Below are positions 1-6,355 of a DNA stretch of 6,355 nucleotides, piece after piece. The position numbers and the translations under genes are program-made. The notes below the pieces were generated by a model, which worked only from the letters and a program-made list of their open reading frames with translations, did not search any database and was not told the origin of the DNA. Positions within the stretch are counted from its first letter, which is position 1; every line of letters begins with the position of its first letter. The stretch comes from an uncultured Eubacterium sp. (lineage in GTDB: Bacteria > Bacillota > Clostridia > Lachnospirales > Lachnospiraceae), in assembly GCA_947573465.1 (NCBI GenBank), contig CANPET010000096.1, positions 1 to 6,355 of the forward strand. Reading direction: 5' to 3'.

Positions 1-203
1 ACTGCAGCAATATGATCAAAATGTCCATGAGTCAAAAGAATTGCTATAGGTTTCATTCCCATATCACTAATATTGGTGCTGATTTTTAACTGGTCTCCAC
101 CCGGATCCACAATAAATCCTTCTTTTGTCTCGGTATTCATACATAAATAACAATTCGTATAACACTCACTAACTAATACACTTCTAATTTTAATATCTGC
201 CAT
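1..203 (-). CDS. MBL-fold metallo-hydrolase, N-terminal part (cut by window edge)
   Basis: The first 67 codons of a metallo-beta-lactamase-fold hydrolase are visible; the rest lies beyond position 1. The translation starts MADIKIRSVLVSECYTNCY and continues to a VDPGGD motif (residues 32-37), typical of the N-terminal beta strands of glyoxalase II-like members. The zinc-binding signature HxHxDH follows as H59-G-H61-F-D63-H64, so metal-binding capacity looks intact as far as it can be seen. The start at 203 is supported by an AAGGGAGA Shine-Dalgarno site (209-216) with 5-nt spacing; another ATG at 206-208 is out of frame. Small single-domain members of this family include hydroxyacylglutathione hydrolase-like and other thioesterase-type enzymes. 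The substrate cannot be read from this fragment, so no gene symbol is given. It lies 83 bp downstream of rel in the same direction; in other clostridia I recall a similar hydrolase gene in this neighbourhood. Confidence 0.9.
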   Translation of the reverse strand, partial: MADIKIRSVLVSECYTNCYLCMNTETKEGFIVDPGGDQLKISTNISDMGMKPIAILLTHGHFDHIAA

Positions 204-225
204 TTCATTCTCCCTTATGAACTAA

Positions 226-270
226 GTAGAGTTTTGTCTGCACTTATTAGACAAAACTCCACCTTTTTTT
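226..270 (+). terminator. Hairpin with T-tract, terminator-like on the plus strand
   Basis: Two 14-nt arms (226-239 and 249-262) flank a 9-nt loop. The arms pair completely apart from one A/C mismatch on the plus strand, which becomes a G-U pair in minus-strand RNA. On the plus strand the stem is followed by C and seven T (264-270), the form of an intrinsic terminator. All neighbouring genes are on the minus strand, where the hairpin is preceded by A residues and followed by no T-tract. It therefore looks like a stop for rightward, antisense transcription entering the rel 3' end. In minus-strand RNA it would form a stem between rel and the hydrolase gene and could act in RNA processing or 3'-end stability. 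The hairpin is seen directly; its function is inferred. Confidence 0.6.
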
Positions 271-286
271 ACTTTTCTATCTATTA

Positions 287-2569
287 CTAACTGCTTGTTC
301 TCTCAATGTCAATAATGCTGTCTATGGTTCTGATTTTTGCAATAAGGCTGTTCAATTCTTCTGTACCCTGAATCGCAAACGTCATGGCAATTGTTGCGAT
401 ATCTGACTTGCTTGTTCTACTGTTAATACTATTCACATTGATATTTCTCTCAGTAAATATCTTTGACAAATCTGTAAGAATACCCACACGGTTGTTGGCA
501 TAAATAACAATCTCTGTCATATATCTTCCATCCTGCTGTCCCTCGTCGGCAGCCCAGCTGGCTTCTATCAATCTGACTCTCTCAATGTCCGGCAGATTGA
601 TGATATTAATACAATCTGTTCTATGAATAGAGACACCTCTTCCTCTGGTAACAAATCCAACAATTTCATCTCCCGGAACAGGACTACAGCATTTTGAGAA
701 ACGCACTGCCACATCATCCATACCTTCAACAATAATGCCGCTCTTAGAGCCATTTCTCCGATTCTCATTATCATTTTTAGAAGTATTGGCAGCATTAATA
801 ATATCCTCATCTGTAACCTGTACTGCATGATCTTTTTCATATTCTGACACCAGTTTATTAACAATCTGTCCTTCTTTCAAACCACCATGTCCAACAGATG
901 CAGTAAGAGACTCCCAATCTTTATAACTATATTTCAGACGAACCCTCTCCATATATTCAGGCTTTAAGATATCTGATAAAATGATTCCCTTTGCCTTGCA
1001 GTACTTTTCAATGAGTTCCTTTCCCTTAGAAATATTTTCTTCTTTATTCTGTTGTTTAAACCAAATATTTATCTTATTTTTTGCCTGCGTACTTTTGACA
1101 ATTTTTAACCAGTCCATACTTGGCCCTGTTGAATTATTGGATGTAACTACTTCCACTCTGTCACCATTTTGGATTTTATAGTCAATGTTGACCATCTTTC
1201 CATTAACTCTGGCACCTACCATCTTATTTCCTACAGCACTATGAATACTGTATGCAAAATCAATTGGTGTGGAACCACTAGGAAGATTCTTTACGTCTCC
1301 ATTCGGTGTAAAACAATACACTCTCTCAGAGAACATATTCAAATCATCTTTTAATAAATCAATAAATTCATGATTGTCTGACAAATCTCTCTGCCATTCA
1401 AGAATCTGTCTTAACCAGGCAATTTTCTGCTCCTCATTATCACCATCTCCGGTAATATTTTCTTTATATTTCCAATGTGCTGCAATACCGTATTCCGCAG
1501 TCTTGTGCATCTCAAAGGTACGTATCTGTATTTCAAACGGCTGTCCATTTGGTCCAATTAATGTCGTATGAAGAGACTGATACATATTTTGTTTTGGCAT
1601 GGCAATATAATCCTTAAAACGTCCAGGCACCGGTGTATATTTCTCATGAATAATTCCTAATGCCCCATAACATTCCATTACATTGTCTACAATAATACGT
1701 ACTGCAAATACATCATAAATCTGGTCTAAAGTCTTACTCTGCATTGCCATCTTTTTATAGATGCTAAAATAATGCTTTACTCTTCCATCTATTGTAGCTT
1801 TAATTCCAGCCTTTTCAATATGTCCTGCTACCTCTGCAATCAGATTGCTCATAAACTCTTCCCGATGCTCCAAACGTTCATGAACCCCTACTACCAATTC
1901 ACGATATTTATCAGGCTCTAAATATCTCAAAGCCAGGTCATCTAACTCAATCTTAATCTTAGAAATACCAAGTCTGTCAGCAATTGGTGCATAAATATCC
2001 ATGGTCTCTTTAGACTTTTCTTTCTGTTTTTCCGGTGTCATATACATTAATGTACGCATATTATGCAGTCTGTCCGCCAGCTTAATCAAAATAACGCGAA
2101 TATCCTTTGCCATGGCAAGAAACATCTTCCTGAGGTTTTCTGCCTGTTTTTCTACTTTGTCAACATCATAATCTAATTTGGTAAGCTTTGTAACACCATC
2201 AACTAAATCTGTCACTTCTTCTCCAAATTCCTGTATCATTACTTCTCTTGTGACAGAAGTATCCTCCATCACATCATGAAGAAGCCCTGCCATAATAGAC
2301 TCTTTATCCAATTCTAAATCAGCAAGAATCAAAGCTGTATGCAGTGGATGAATAATATATGGCTCGCCGGATTTTCTTCGCTGATCTCCATGAGATGCTT
2401 TGGCAAACTTATAAGCTTTCTCAATCATCTGTAATTCATCTGCTGACGGATGATAATGTTTAATTTTCTCATTCAGTCTTGCATAAAGTTCCTCCGGCGT
2501 TGCCTGTTCTTCTTCCTTCGGAATAACACCATGATTTTCAATTTTAATGTTCATATTATTTTCAGCCAT
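287..2569 (-). CDS. rel: Bifunctional (p)ppGpp synthetase/hydrolase Rel
   Basis: Cytosolic long RelA/SpoT homologue of 760 residues, near the usual length for Bacillota Rel. It makes (p)ppGpp from ATP and GDP/GTP and hydrolyses it, driving the stringent response on ribosomes with uncharged tRNA. Domains in order: HD hydrolase (about 45-200) with H74 and the HDxxED motif at 98-103; synthetase (about 255-370) with likely Mg-binding D286 and E346, YQSLHT at 330-335 and EIQIRT at 346-351; TGS (about 416-476); a helical region; a Cys/His zinc-finger-like domain (C627, C628, H649, C653); and a C-terminal ACT domain (about 684-758). The RFKD motif at 317-320 is the RxKD form known from bifunctional enzymes, not the ExDD of synthetase-only RelA. 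All motifs checked are present, so both activities are expected. A polar linker rich in Asn, Ser and Lys lies at about 590-610. The gene begins 20 bp after the apt stop, suggesting co-transcription. The symbol relA is also used for this gene. Confidence 0.97.
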   Translation of the reverse strand: MAENNMNIKIENHGVIPKEEEQATPEELYARLNEKIKHYHPSADELQMIEKAYKFAKASHGDQRRKSGEPYIIHPLHTALILADLELDKESIMAGLLHDVMEDTSVTREVMIQEFGEEVTDLVDGVTKLTKLDYDVDKVEKQAENLRKMFLAMAKDIRVILIKLADRLHNMRTLMYMTPEKQKEKSKETMDIYAPIADRLGISKIKIELDDLALRYLEPDKYRELVVGVHERLEHREEFMSNLIAEVAGHIEKAGIKATIDGRVKHYFSIYKKMAMQSKTLDQIYDVFAVRIIVDNVMECYGALGIIHEKYTPVPGRFKDYIAMPKQNMYQSLHTTLIGPNGQPFEIQIRTFEMHKTAEYGIAAHWKYKENITGDGDNEEQKIAWLRQILEWQRDLSDNHEFIDLLKDDLNMFSERVYCFTPNGDVKNLPSGSTPIDFAYSIHSAVGNKMVGARVNGKMVNIDYKIQNGDRVEVVTSNNSTGPSMDWLKIVKSTQAKNKINIWFKQQNKEENISKGKELIEKYCKAKGIILSDILKPEYMERVRLKYSYKDWESLTASVGHGGLKEGQIVNKLVSEYEKDHAVQVTDEDIINAANTSKNDNENRRNGSKSGIIVEGMDDVAVRFSKCCSPVPGDEIVGFVTRGRGVSIHRTDCINIINLPDIERVRLIEASWAADEGQQDGRYMTEIVIYANNRVGILTDLSKIFTERNINVNSINSRTSKSDIATIAMTFAIQGTEELNSLIAKIRTIDSIIDIERTSS

Positions 2570-2576
2570 ATCAAAA

Positions 2577-2583
2577 TCCCTTT
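2577..2583 (-). promoter_or_regulatory. Shine-Dalgarno site of rel
   Basis: AAAGGGA on the minus strand lies 7 nt before the ATG at 2569. It favours this ATG over the in-frame ATG five codons later. The site sits entirely in the 20-bp gap after the apt stop codon, so ribosomes ending apt translation would finish next to it and coupling is plausible. Confidence 0.7.
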
Positions 2584-2589
2584 ACCAAA

Positions 2590-3114
2590 CTATTTACCTT
2601 CATAAGTTACAACTGCATCTACTCTATAATCTGAAAGTTTTTCCCGTCCCTTCAATCCTGCAAGTTCCACTAAGAACAAATTATCAACTACTTTTCCTCC
2701 AAGACGCTCAATTAATTTAATTGCCGCCTCTATTGTACCTCCCGTAGCAATCAAATCATCTACCAACACTACTTTTTGTCCCGGTTTGATAGCATCTGTA
2801 TGTATTTCAATTTCAGCCTGACCATATTCCAAATCATAACTTTCAGATATTGTCTCACAAGGAAGTTTCCCTTTTTTTCGAATTAAAACAAAAGATTTTC
2901 CAAGTAAATATGCAATCGGCATTCCAAAAATAAAACCTCTTGCCTCCAATCCTACAACTACATCAAAATCCAAATCTTTCAACTTTTCTGCCATGGAATC
3001 AATGGCAATCTTTAAACCTTCCGGATCCTGAGTCACAGTAGTAATATCCCTGAAAATAATACCCGGTTCAGGGAAATCCGGTATACTTCTTATATATTTT
3101 TCTACTTCATGCAT
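2590..3114 (-). CDS. apt: Adenine phosphoribosyltransferase
   Basis: Type I phosphoribosyltransferase of 174 residues, the normal length for bacterial Apt. It converts adenine and PRPP to AMP and pyrophosphate in the cytosol (purine salvage). Visible features are the N-terminal PGIIFRDIT stretch (17-25) characteristic of Apt, the flexible-loop segment RKKGKLP (79-85), the YDLEYG stretch (93-98), and the PRPP-binding motif VVLVDDLIATGGT (115-127) with paired acidic residues D119 and D120. The start at 3114 is backed by a strong AAAGGAGGAA Shine-Dalgarno site (3121-3130) about 6 nt upstream. The recJ stop lies 25 bp before it and rel starts 20 bp after it, so the three genes are probably co-transcribed. 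An apt-rel pairing is widespread in Bacillota; it places purine nucleotide salvage beside the enzyme that turns purine nucleotides into an alarmone. No key residue appears to be missing. Confidence 0.97.
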   Translation of the reverse strand: MHEVEKYIRSIPDFPEPGIIFRDITTVTQDPEGLKIAIDSMAEKLKDLDFDVVVGLEARGFIFGMPIAYLLGKSFVLIRKKGKLPCETISESYDLEYGQAEIEIHTDAIKPGQKVVLVDDLIATGGTIEAAIKLIERLGGKVVDNLFLVELAGLKGREKLSDYRVDAVVTYEGK

Positions 3115-3139
3115 CTTTTGTTCCTCCTTTTATCTGCTA

Positions 3140-4894
3140 TTAACAAAACCTATCTATAATAATCTGTATCTGACTGTTCCCATTATATTCATTTATTTTA
3201 GGATAATATGTAGCCATAATTTGAATATTATTTTTTTCTCCCTTTAAAGCTTTATCTATTTCTGACTGTCCAAATTTTTCGCTGATAAATGCCATAAAAT
3301 CCATCGCTCTGCCAAAAATCATGGCAGTCATCCGATAACCATTCATGTTCTCAATAATGAGCCGCAAGACATTCCCGGTTTTTCCAAGAATTTGAATCTT
3401 CTGAACTTTTAAATTCTTTTCTGCAAAAACCGGTTTTTCATTACCTTTACCATACGGGCCAATGACTTTTAATTCCTCTATCATATTCATTGTAACACAT
3501 TCTAAAGGCAGTTGCATATCTATCCATACTTTTAAATATAAATCTTCTTCTGTTAAATTACAATTTTCATTTAGCTTTTTTCTCAAAATCTCTATATTTT
3601 CTTTTGGCAGCGACACACCCGCTGCCATTTTATGGCCACCAAATTTAGTAAATAATTCTTTTACTTTCGATAATTCTGCATACATATCATAGTTTTCAAT
3701 GGAACGACCTGACCCTTTCACACCATCTATTGCATCCGTCAATACAAGAACCGGTTTATGAAACTGTTCTCTGACTCTTCCGGCAATAATTCCCGCAATA
3801 CTTTCATGACAATCTTTCAAATAGATAACTAATACCTTTTCATCACTCTGCTCTGCAATCCTGACTGCTTCTTTTGTTCCTGCTTCTGTTAACTCTTTTC
3901 TTTCATCATTTAATTTTTTTAATTTCTCTGCTAAAACAAACGCCATTTCTTTATCTTCACATTCCAGAAGTTCCATTGCTTTTTTTGCAGTGTCCAATCT
4001 TCCACTGGCATTCAGACAAGGCCCCAAAACAAATCCGAAATGATACGCATCAATGTTTCTTTTATCCAACTTACAAATATCTATTAATGCATTAATTCCT
4101 ACATCATTGTTATTCTTTAATGCTTCTATTCCCGCCTTTACAATGATTCTGTTTTCGCCTTGTAATTCCATCACATCACAGACTGTTGCCATAGCAGCAT
4201 ATGGAAGAAGAGCTCTGACATCGTTTTTTCCCCTCTCCATAGATTCAAACAATGCAGACATCAGTTGATAAGCAACCATTGCACCGCATAATTCTTTAAA
4301 TGGATAATCACAGTCTTCCTGCTTCTGATTTATAATAGCATCTGCTTTTGGCAAAACATATTTTTTGCCACCATCCGTCTCCTCAAACACTACTTCATGA
4401 TGATCTGTCACTACAACTGTCATTCCTAAAGACTTTGCATATTCAATTTGACTGATGGCTGCAATTCCATTGTCACAGGTTAAAATCGTATCAATTCCAT
4501 CATCATATGCCTGTTTTATCAACCTCTCATTAATACCATAACCGTCTTCAATACGATGAGGAACTACAATATCAACAATCGCTCTGAGTTTTTTTAGACA
4601 ATGATACAATATATATCCGGAACAAACTCCATCCACATCATAATCACAGATAATTCGTATTTTACTCTCATCACTGATTTTTATTTTGAGAATATCCACT
4701 GCCTTATCCATATCTTTGAACAGCCATGGAGAGTTAAGATTATCAATATTTCCCTTGAGATATTCTTTGATATTTTCATCACCCATAATATCTCTGTTTC
4801 TAATTAACCTCGCTGTAATTTTACTAATATTAAATTTTCGTGATATTTCTTCAAAATCTGCTTTCTTAGTCTGCAGATACCACTTTTCATCCAT
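3140..4894 (-). CDS. recJ: Single-stranded-DNA-specific exonuclease RecJ
   Basis: DHH-family 5'-3' exonuclease acting on single-stranded DNA in recombination and repair. With the start chosen here it has 584 residues, within the usual range for Bacillota RecJ. The metal-binding motifs of the DHH domain are present: DYDVDG at 84-89, CDNG at 140-143, TDHHE at 163-167 and CDVMEL at 239-244. They are followed by GPCLNASGRLDTA (291-303), a DHHA1-type domain with ESIAGIIAGR (364-373), GSGRS (395-399) and FGGHKMAAG (418-426), and a C-terminal OB-type domain opening with GPYGKGNEKPVF (479-490). The frame stays open upstream to a GTG at 4948, adding 18 residues, but those codons are made of a hairpin and lack a good ribosome site. 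The ATG at 4894 has GGAG 6 nt upstream and gives a protein start typical of RecJ. An in-frame ATG at 4906 overlaps that GGAG. secDF lies upstream and apt 25 bp downstream. Confidence 0.95.
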   Translation of the reverse strand: MDEKWYLQTKKADFEEISRKFNISKITARLIRNRDIMGDENIKEYLKGNIDNLNSPWLFKDMDKAVDILKIKISDESKIRIICDYDVDGVCSGYILYHCLKKLRAIVDIVVPHRIEDGYGINERLIKQAYDDGIDTILTCDNGIAAISQIEYAKSLGMTVVVTDHHEVVFEETDGGKKYVLPKADAIINQKQEDCDYPFKELCGAMVAYQLMSALFESMERGKNDVRALLPYAAMATVCDVMELQGENRIIVKAGIEALKNNNDVGINALIDICKLDKRNIDAYHFGFVLGPCLNASGRLDTAKKAMELLECEDKEMAFVLAEKLKKLNDERKELTEAGTKEAVRIAEQSDEKVLVIYLKDCHESIAGIIAGRVREQFHKPVLVLTDAIDGVKGSGRSIENYDMYAELSKVKELFTKFGGHKMAAGVSLPKENIEILRKKLNENCNLTEEDLYLKVWIDMQLPLECVTMNMIEELKVIGPYGKGNEKPVFAEKNLKVQKIQILGKTGNVLRLIIENMNGYRMTAMIFGRAMDFMAFISEKFGQSEIDKALKGEKNNIQIMATYYPKINEYNGNSQIQIIIDRFC

Positions 4895-4900
4895 AATATT

Positions 4901-4904
4901 CTCC
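4901..4904 (-). promoter_or_regulatory. Shine-Dalgarno site that sets the recJ start
   Basis: GGAG on the minus strand lies 6 nt before the ATG at 4894. It overlaps the last base of the in-frame ATG at 4906, so that upstream ATG and the GTG at 4948 are unlikely main starts. The site lies 9 nt beyond the base of the hairpin at 4914-4946, so the hairpin does not cover it. Confidence 0.7.
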
Positions 4905-4906
4905 AT

Positions 4907-4946
4907 AAGCAAAGAACGGTACCACCCGGGTAAGGTGATACCGTTC
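4907..4946 (-). terminator. Hairpin between secDF and recJ, probable weak terminator or attenuator
   Basis: The arms 4914-4926 and 4934-4946 form a 13-bp stem around a 7-nt loop. The one imperfect pair is G-U in minus-strand RNA but C-A in plus-strand RNA, which suggests the structure works in the direction of the genes. It begins 13 nt after the secDF stop codon and is followed by TTTGCTT, a poor T-tract, so termination would be partial. Known functions of such elements are ending the upstream message, protecting its 3' end, or lowering expression of downstream genes. The 3' arm contains GGGTGGTACCG, resembling the T-box core (see findings), but no T-box leader precedes it. Confidence 0.5.
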
Positions 4947-4959
4947 ACTTTAACTCTGA

Positions 4960-6355
4960 TTATTTATCGTATTTCTTACCCTTCATGATATACCATAATG
5001 CACCAGTGATAAATACTGATGAATAAGCACCGGCTACGATACCTACCATTAATGGTAATGTAAATTCTCTAATCGATGAAACACCCATTACGAAAATCAT
5101 AAATACCATGATAAATGTTGTTAATGAAGTATAAATACTTCTTGTAAGTGTCTGTGTAATACTCTCATCAATCTTCTGAATCATTGTATCACCACGTTTC
5201 ATAATCTCTTTATTTTCTCTAATTCTGTCAAAGATAACAATTGTCGCATTAATTGAGTAACCTACAATCGTAAGCAGACATGCAATAAATGTAGTACCTA
5301 CTGTAACTCTTGATAATGCATAGAATCCTACAACGATAAGTACGTCATGTACCAATGCGATAACAGCAGCTAAAGCAAAGTGTACATTCTTAAATCTGAA
5401 CCAGATATAAATCAACATACAAATTGTAGCAAAAATTGTTGCCAATACAGCATCTCTTCTCATTTCAGAACTAATCGTATCTGAGATTTCTGTATCATTA
5501 AAATTCTGCTTATCATCCTTTGCCTGGAACTTATCAATTAAAGTCTTCTTGAGGTTATCCATTTCATCACCTTCAAGTTTCTTTGTCTTAATTGTGAAAA
5601 GTCCCTTTGTATTTGTATCTTTCTGTCCCTGAATATCATTTGTATCAAGTACTCTTCCGATTTCCGGTTTGATAGTGTCATTAAATTCATCAATTGTATA
5701 GTCTTTGTCAAACTGTACCTGAATAGATGTACCACCCTTAAACTCAATACTTAAATCAAACGCACCATTTCCTTTTGCAGAGTTAAATACAATACCACCA
5801 AGTCCGATTACAATCACTGCAATCGAAATTGCAAAACAAACCATTCTCTTTTCAACAAACTTAATCGTTTTTCTAACTTTTTCTTTACCATAGAATGCAG
5901 GTTTCTGGAATCCCATATAGTAAAGCATCCATACAAGTCCTCTTGAAACAACAAGAGATGTAAATAACTGAATAAAAATACCAATTGCAAGGGTTGTTGC
6001 AAATCCTTTAACTGTTCCGGAACCTCTCAAAAGAAGAATTATTGCAGCAATTAATGTCGTAATATTACCATCTACAATCGCTGATGTTGCTTTTTTAAAT
6101 CCGATTCTGATAGCACTCTTAACTGTCTTTCCTGCAGCAATCTCTTCTCTGATACGGGCATAAATAATAACGTTAGCATCTACAGCCATACCGATATTTA
6201 AGATAATACCTGCAATACCAGGAAGTGTTAATGTTAAATCAAATCCATTTAATGCAAGAAGCATTAATTCAATATATGAAATCAAAGCAAATCCTGCAGC
6301 AAGTCCAGGAATTCTGTATACAGCTAATAGGAATAAAATAATAATTATAAAACCA
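4960..6355 (-). CDS. secDF: Protein translocase subunit SecDF fusion, C-terminal part (cut by window edge)
   Basis: The frame is open from the right edge to the TAA at 4960, giving 464 visible residues; the TTG at 6285 is internal, not a start. The visible part is the end of SecD followed by a complete SecF half in one polypeptide. SecDF is a membrane protein of the RND superfamily that uses the proton (in some bacteria sodium) gradient to help pull exported proteins out of SecYEG. Numbered from the first complete codon, the SecD part has membrane segments around the LPGIAGI and GMAVDANV motifs, with the ion-coupling Asp at residue 59. A loop of about 25 residues joins it to SecF, which has a first membrane segment (about 172-190), an extracellular domain opening with EFKGGT (204-209), and five further membrane segments up to the C-terminus. 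The SecF motif reads GYSINATIV with Ala370 where Asp is usual, while the partner Arg405 is kept. Fused SecDF is known from Bacillus. Confidence 0.95.
   Translation of the reverse strand, partial: GFIIIILFLLAVYRIPGLAAGFALISYIELMLLALNGFDLTLTLPGIAGIILNIGMAVDANVIIYARIREEIAAGKTVKSAIRIGFKKATSAIVDGNITTLIAAIILLLRGSGTVKGFATTLAIGIFIQLFTSLVVSRGLVWMLYYMGFQKPAFYGKEKVRKTIKFVEKRMVCFAISIAVIVIGLGGIVFNSAKGNGAFDLSIEFKGGTSIQVQFDKDYTIDEFNDTIKPEIGRVLDTNDIQGQKDTNTKGLFTIKTKKLEGDEMDNLKKTLIDKFQAKDDKQNFNDTEISDTISSEMRRDAVLATIFATICMLIYIWFRFKNVHFALAAVIALVHDVLIVVGFYALSRVTVGTTFIACLLTIVGYSINATIVIFDRIRENKEIMKRGDTMIQKIDESITQTLTRSIYTSLTTFIMVFMIFVMGVSSIREFTLPLMVGIVAGAYSSVFITGALWYIMKGKKYDK

Noticed and set aside
568..864. 98-codon minus-strand frame inside rel
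   Set aside because: It is an alternative frame within the intact rel C-terminal region, whose zinc-finger and ACT motifs are read in the main frame.
3115..3139. A separate promoter for apt in the recJ-apt gap
   Set aside because: The gap is only 25 bp and is largely taken up by the Shine-Dalgarno site; no -35/-10 pair is visible.
4686..4988. 100-codon plus-strand open frame opposite recJ and the spacer
   Set aside because: It lies antisense to the well-supported recJ, runs through the hairpin and into the end of secDF, and shows no recognisable protein motif.
4917..5160. A complete T-box riboswitch controlling recJ
   Set aside because: Apart from the 11-nt core there is no room for Stem I or a specifier loop, because the upstream sequence is secDF coding. 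recJ is also not a typical T-box target.
6283..6285. TTG at 6285 as the start of the SecDF gene
   Set aside because: The frame continues open to the right edge and the extra 23 residues form SecD-like membrane sequence (YRIPGL motif), so the gene begins outside the window.
1..6355. Defence system, mobile element, CRISPR array or other accessory cargo
   Set aside because: All sequence is accounted for by five core genes and short spacers. There are no repeat arrays, transposase motifs, tRNA genes or obvious composition breaks.

Overview
The window holds five genes, all on the minus strand, from what looks like an AT-rich member of the Bacillota. I infer a clostridial lineage, probably Lachnospiraceae. 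The reasons are low GC by eye, purine-rich Shine-Dalgarno sites, a fused SecDF, a single bifunctional Rel, and the gene order secDF-recJ-apt-rel, which is a familiar core neighbourhood in Bacillota. No taxonomic search was possible.

Read in the direction of transcription (right to left), the layout is as follows. The window opens inside a secDF fusion (6355 to 4960; the 5' part lies outside). A short spacer with a 13-bp hairpin follows (4914-4946). Next comes recJ (4894 to 3140), then apt (3114 to 2590) after a 25-bp gap that carries a strong Shine-Dalgarno site, then rel (2569 to 287) after a 20-bp gap. An 83-bp spacer (204-286) contains a 14-bp hairpin. The last gene is the start of a metallo-beta-lactamase-fold hydrolase (203 to 1; the 3' part lies outside). 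No gap between genes exceeds 100 bases. There are no RNA genes, mobile elements, CRISPR arrays or long repeats, and I saw no convincing promoter.

The genes serve core housekeeping functions: proton-driven assistance to Sec protein export (SecDF), single-strand 5'-3' DNA resection in repair (RecJ), adenine salvage (Apt), and synthesis and hydrolysis of (p)ppGpp (Rel). The tight spacing of recJ-apt-rel suggests co-transcription. The hairpin after secDF may partly separate secDF from the downstream genes.

This is an ordinary core region and I found no new system. Points worth a second look are: an Ala in place of the usually conserved intramembrane Asp of the SecF half; an oppositely oriented terminator-like hairpin between rel and the hydrolase gene; a T-box-like 11-mer inside the hairpin before recJ; a recJ start that automated calling could place too far upstream; and the absence of dtd from its common position after rel.
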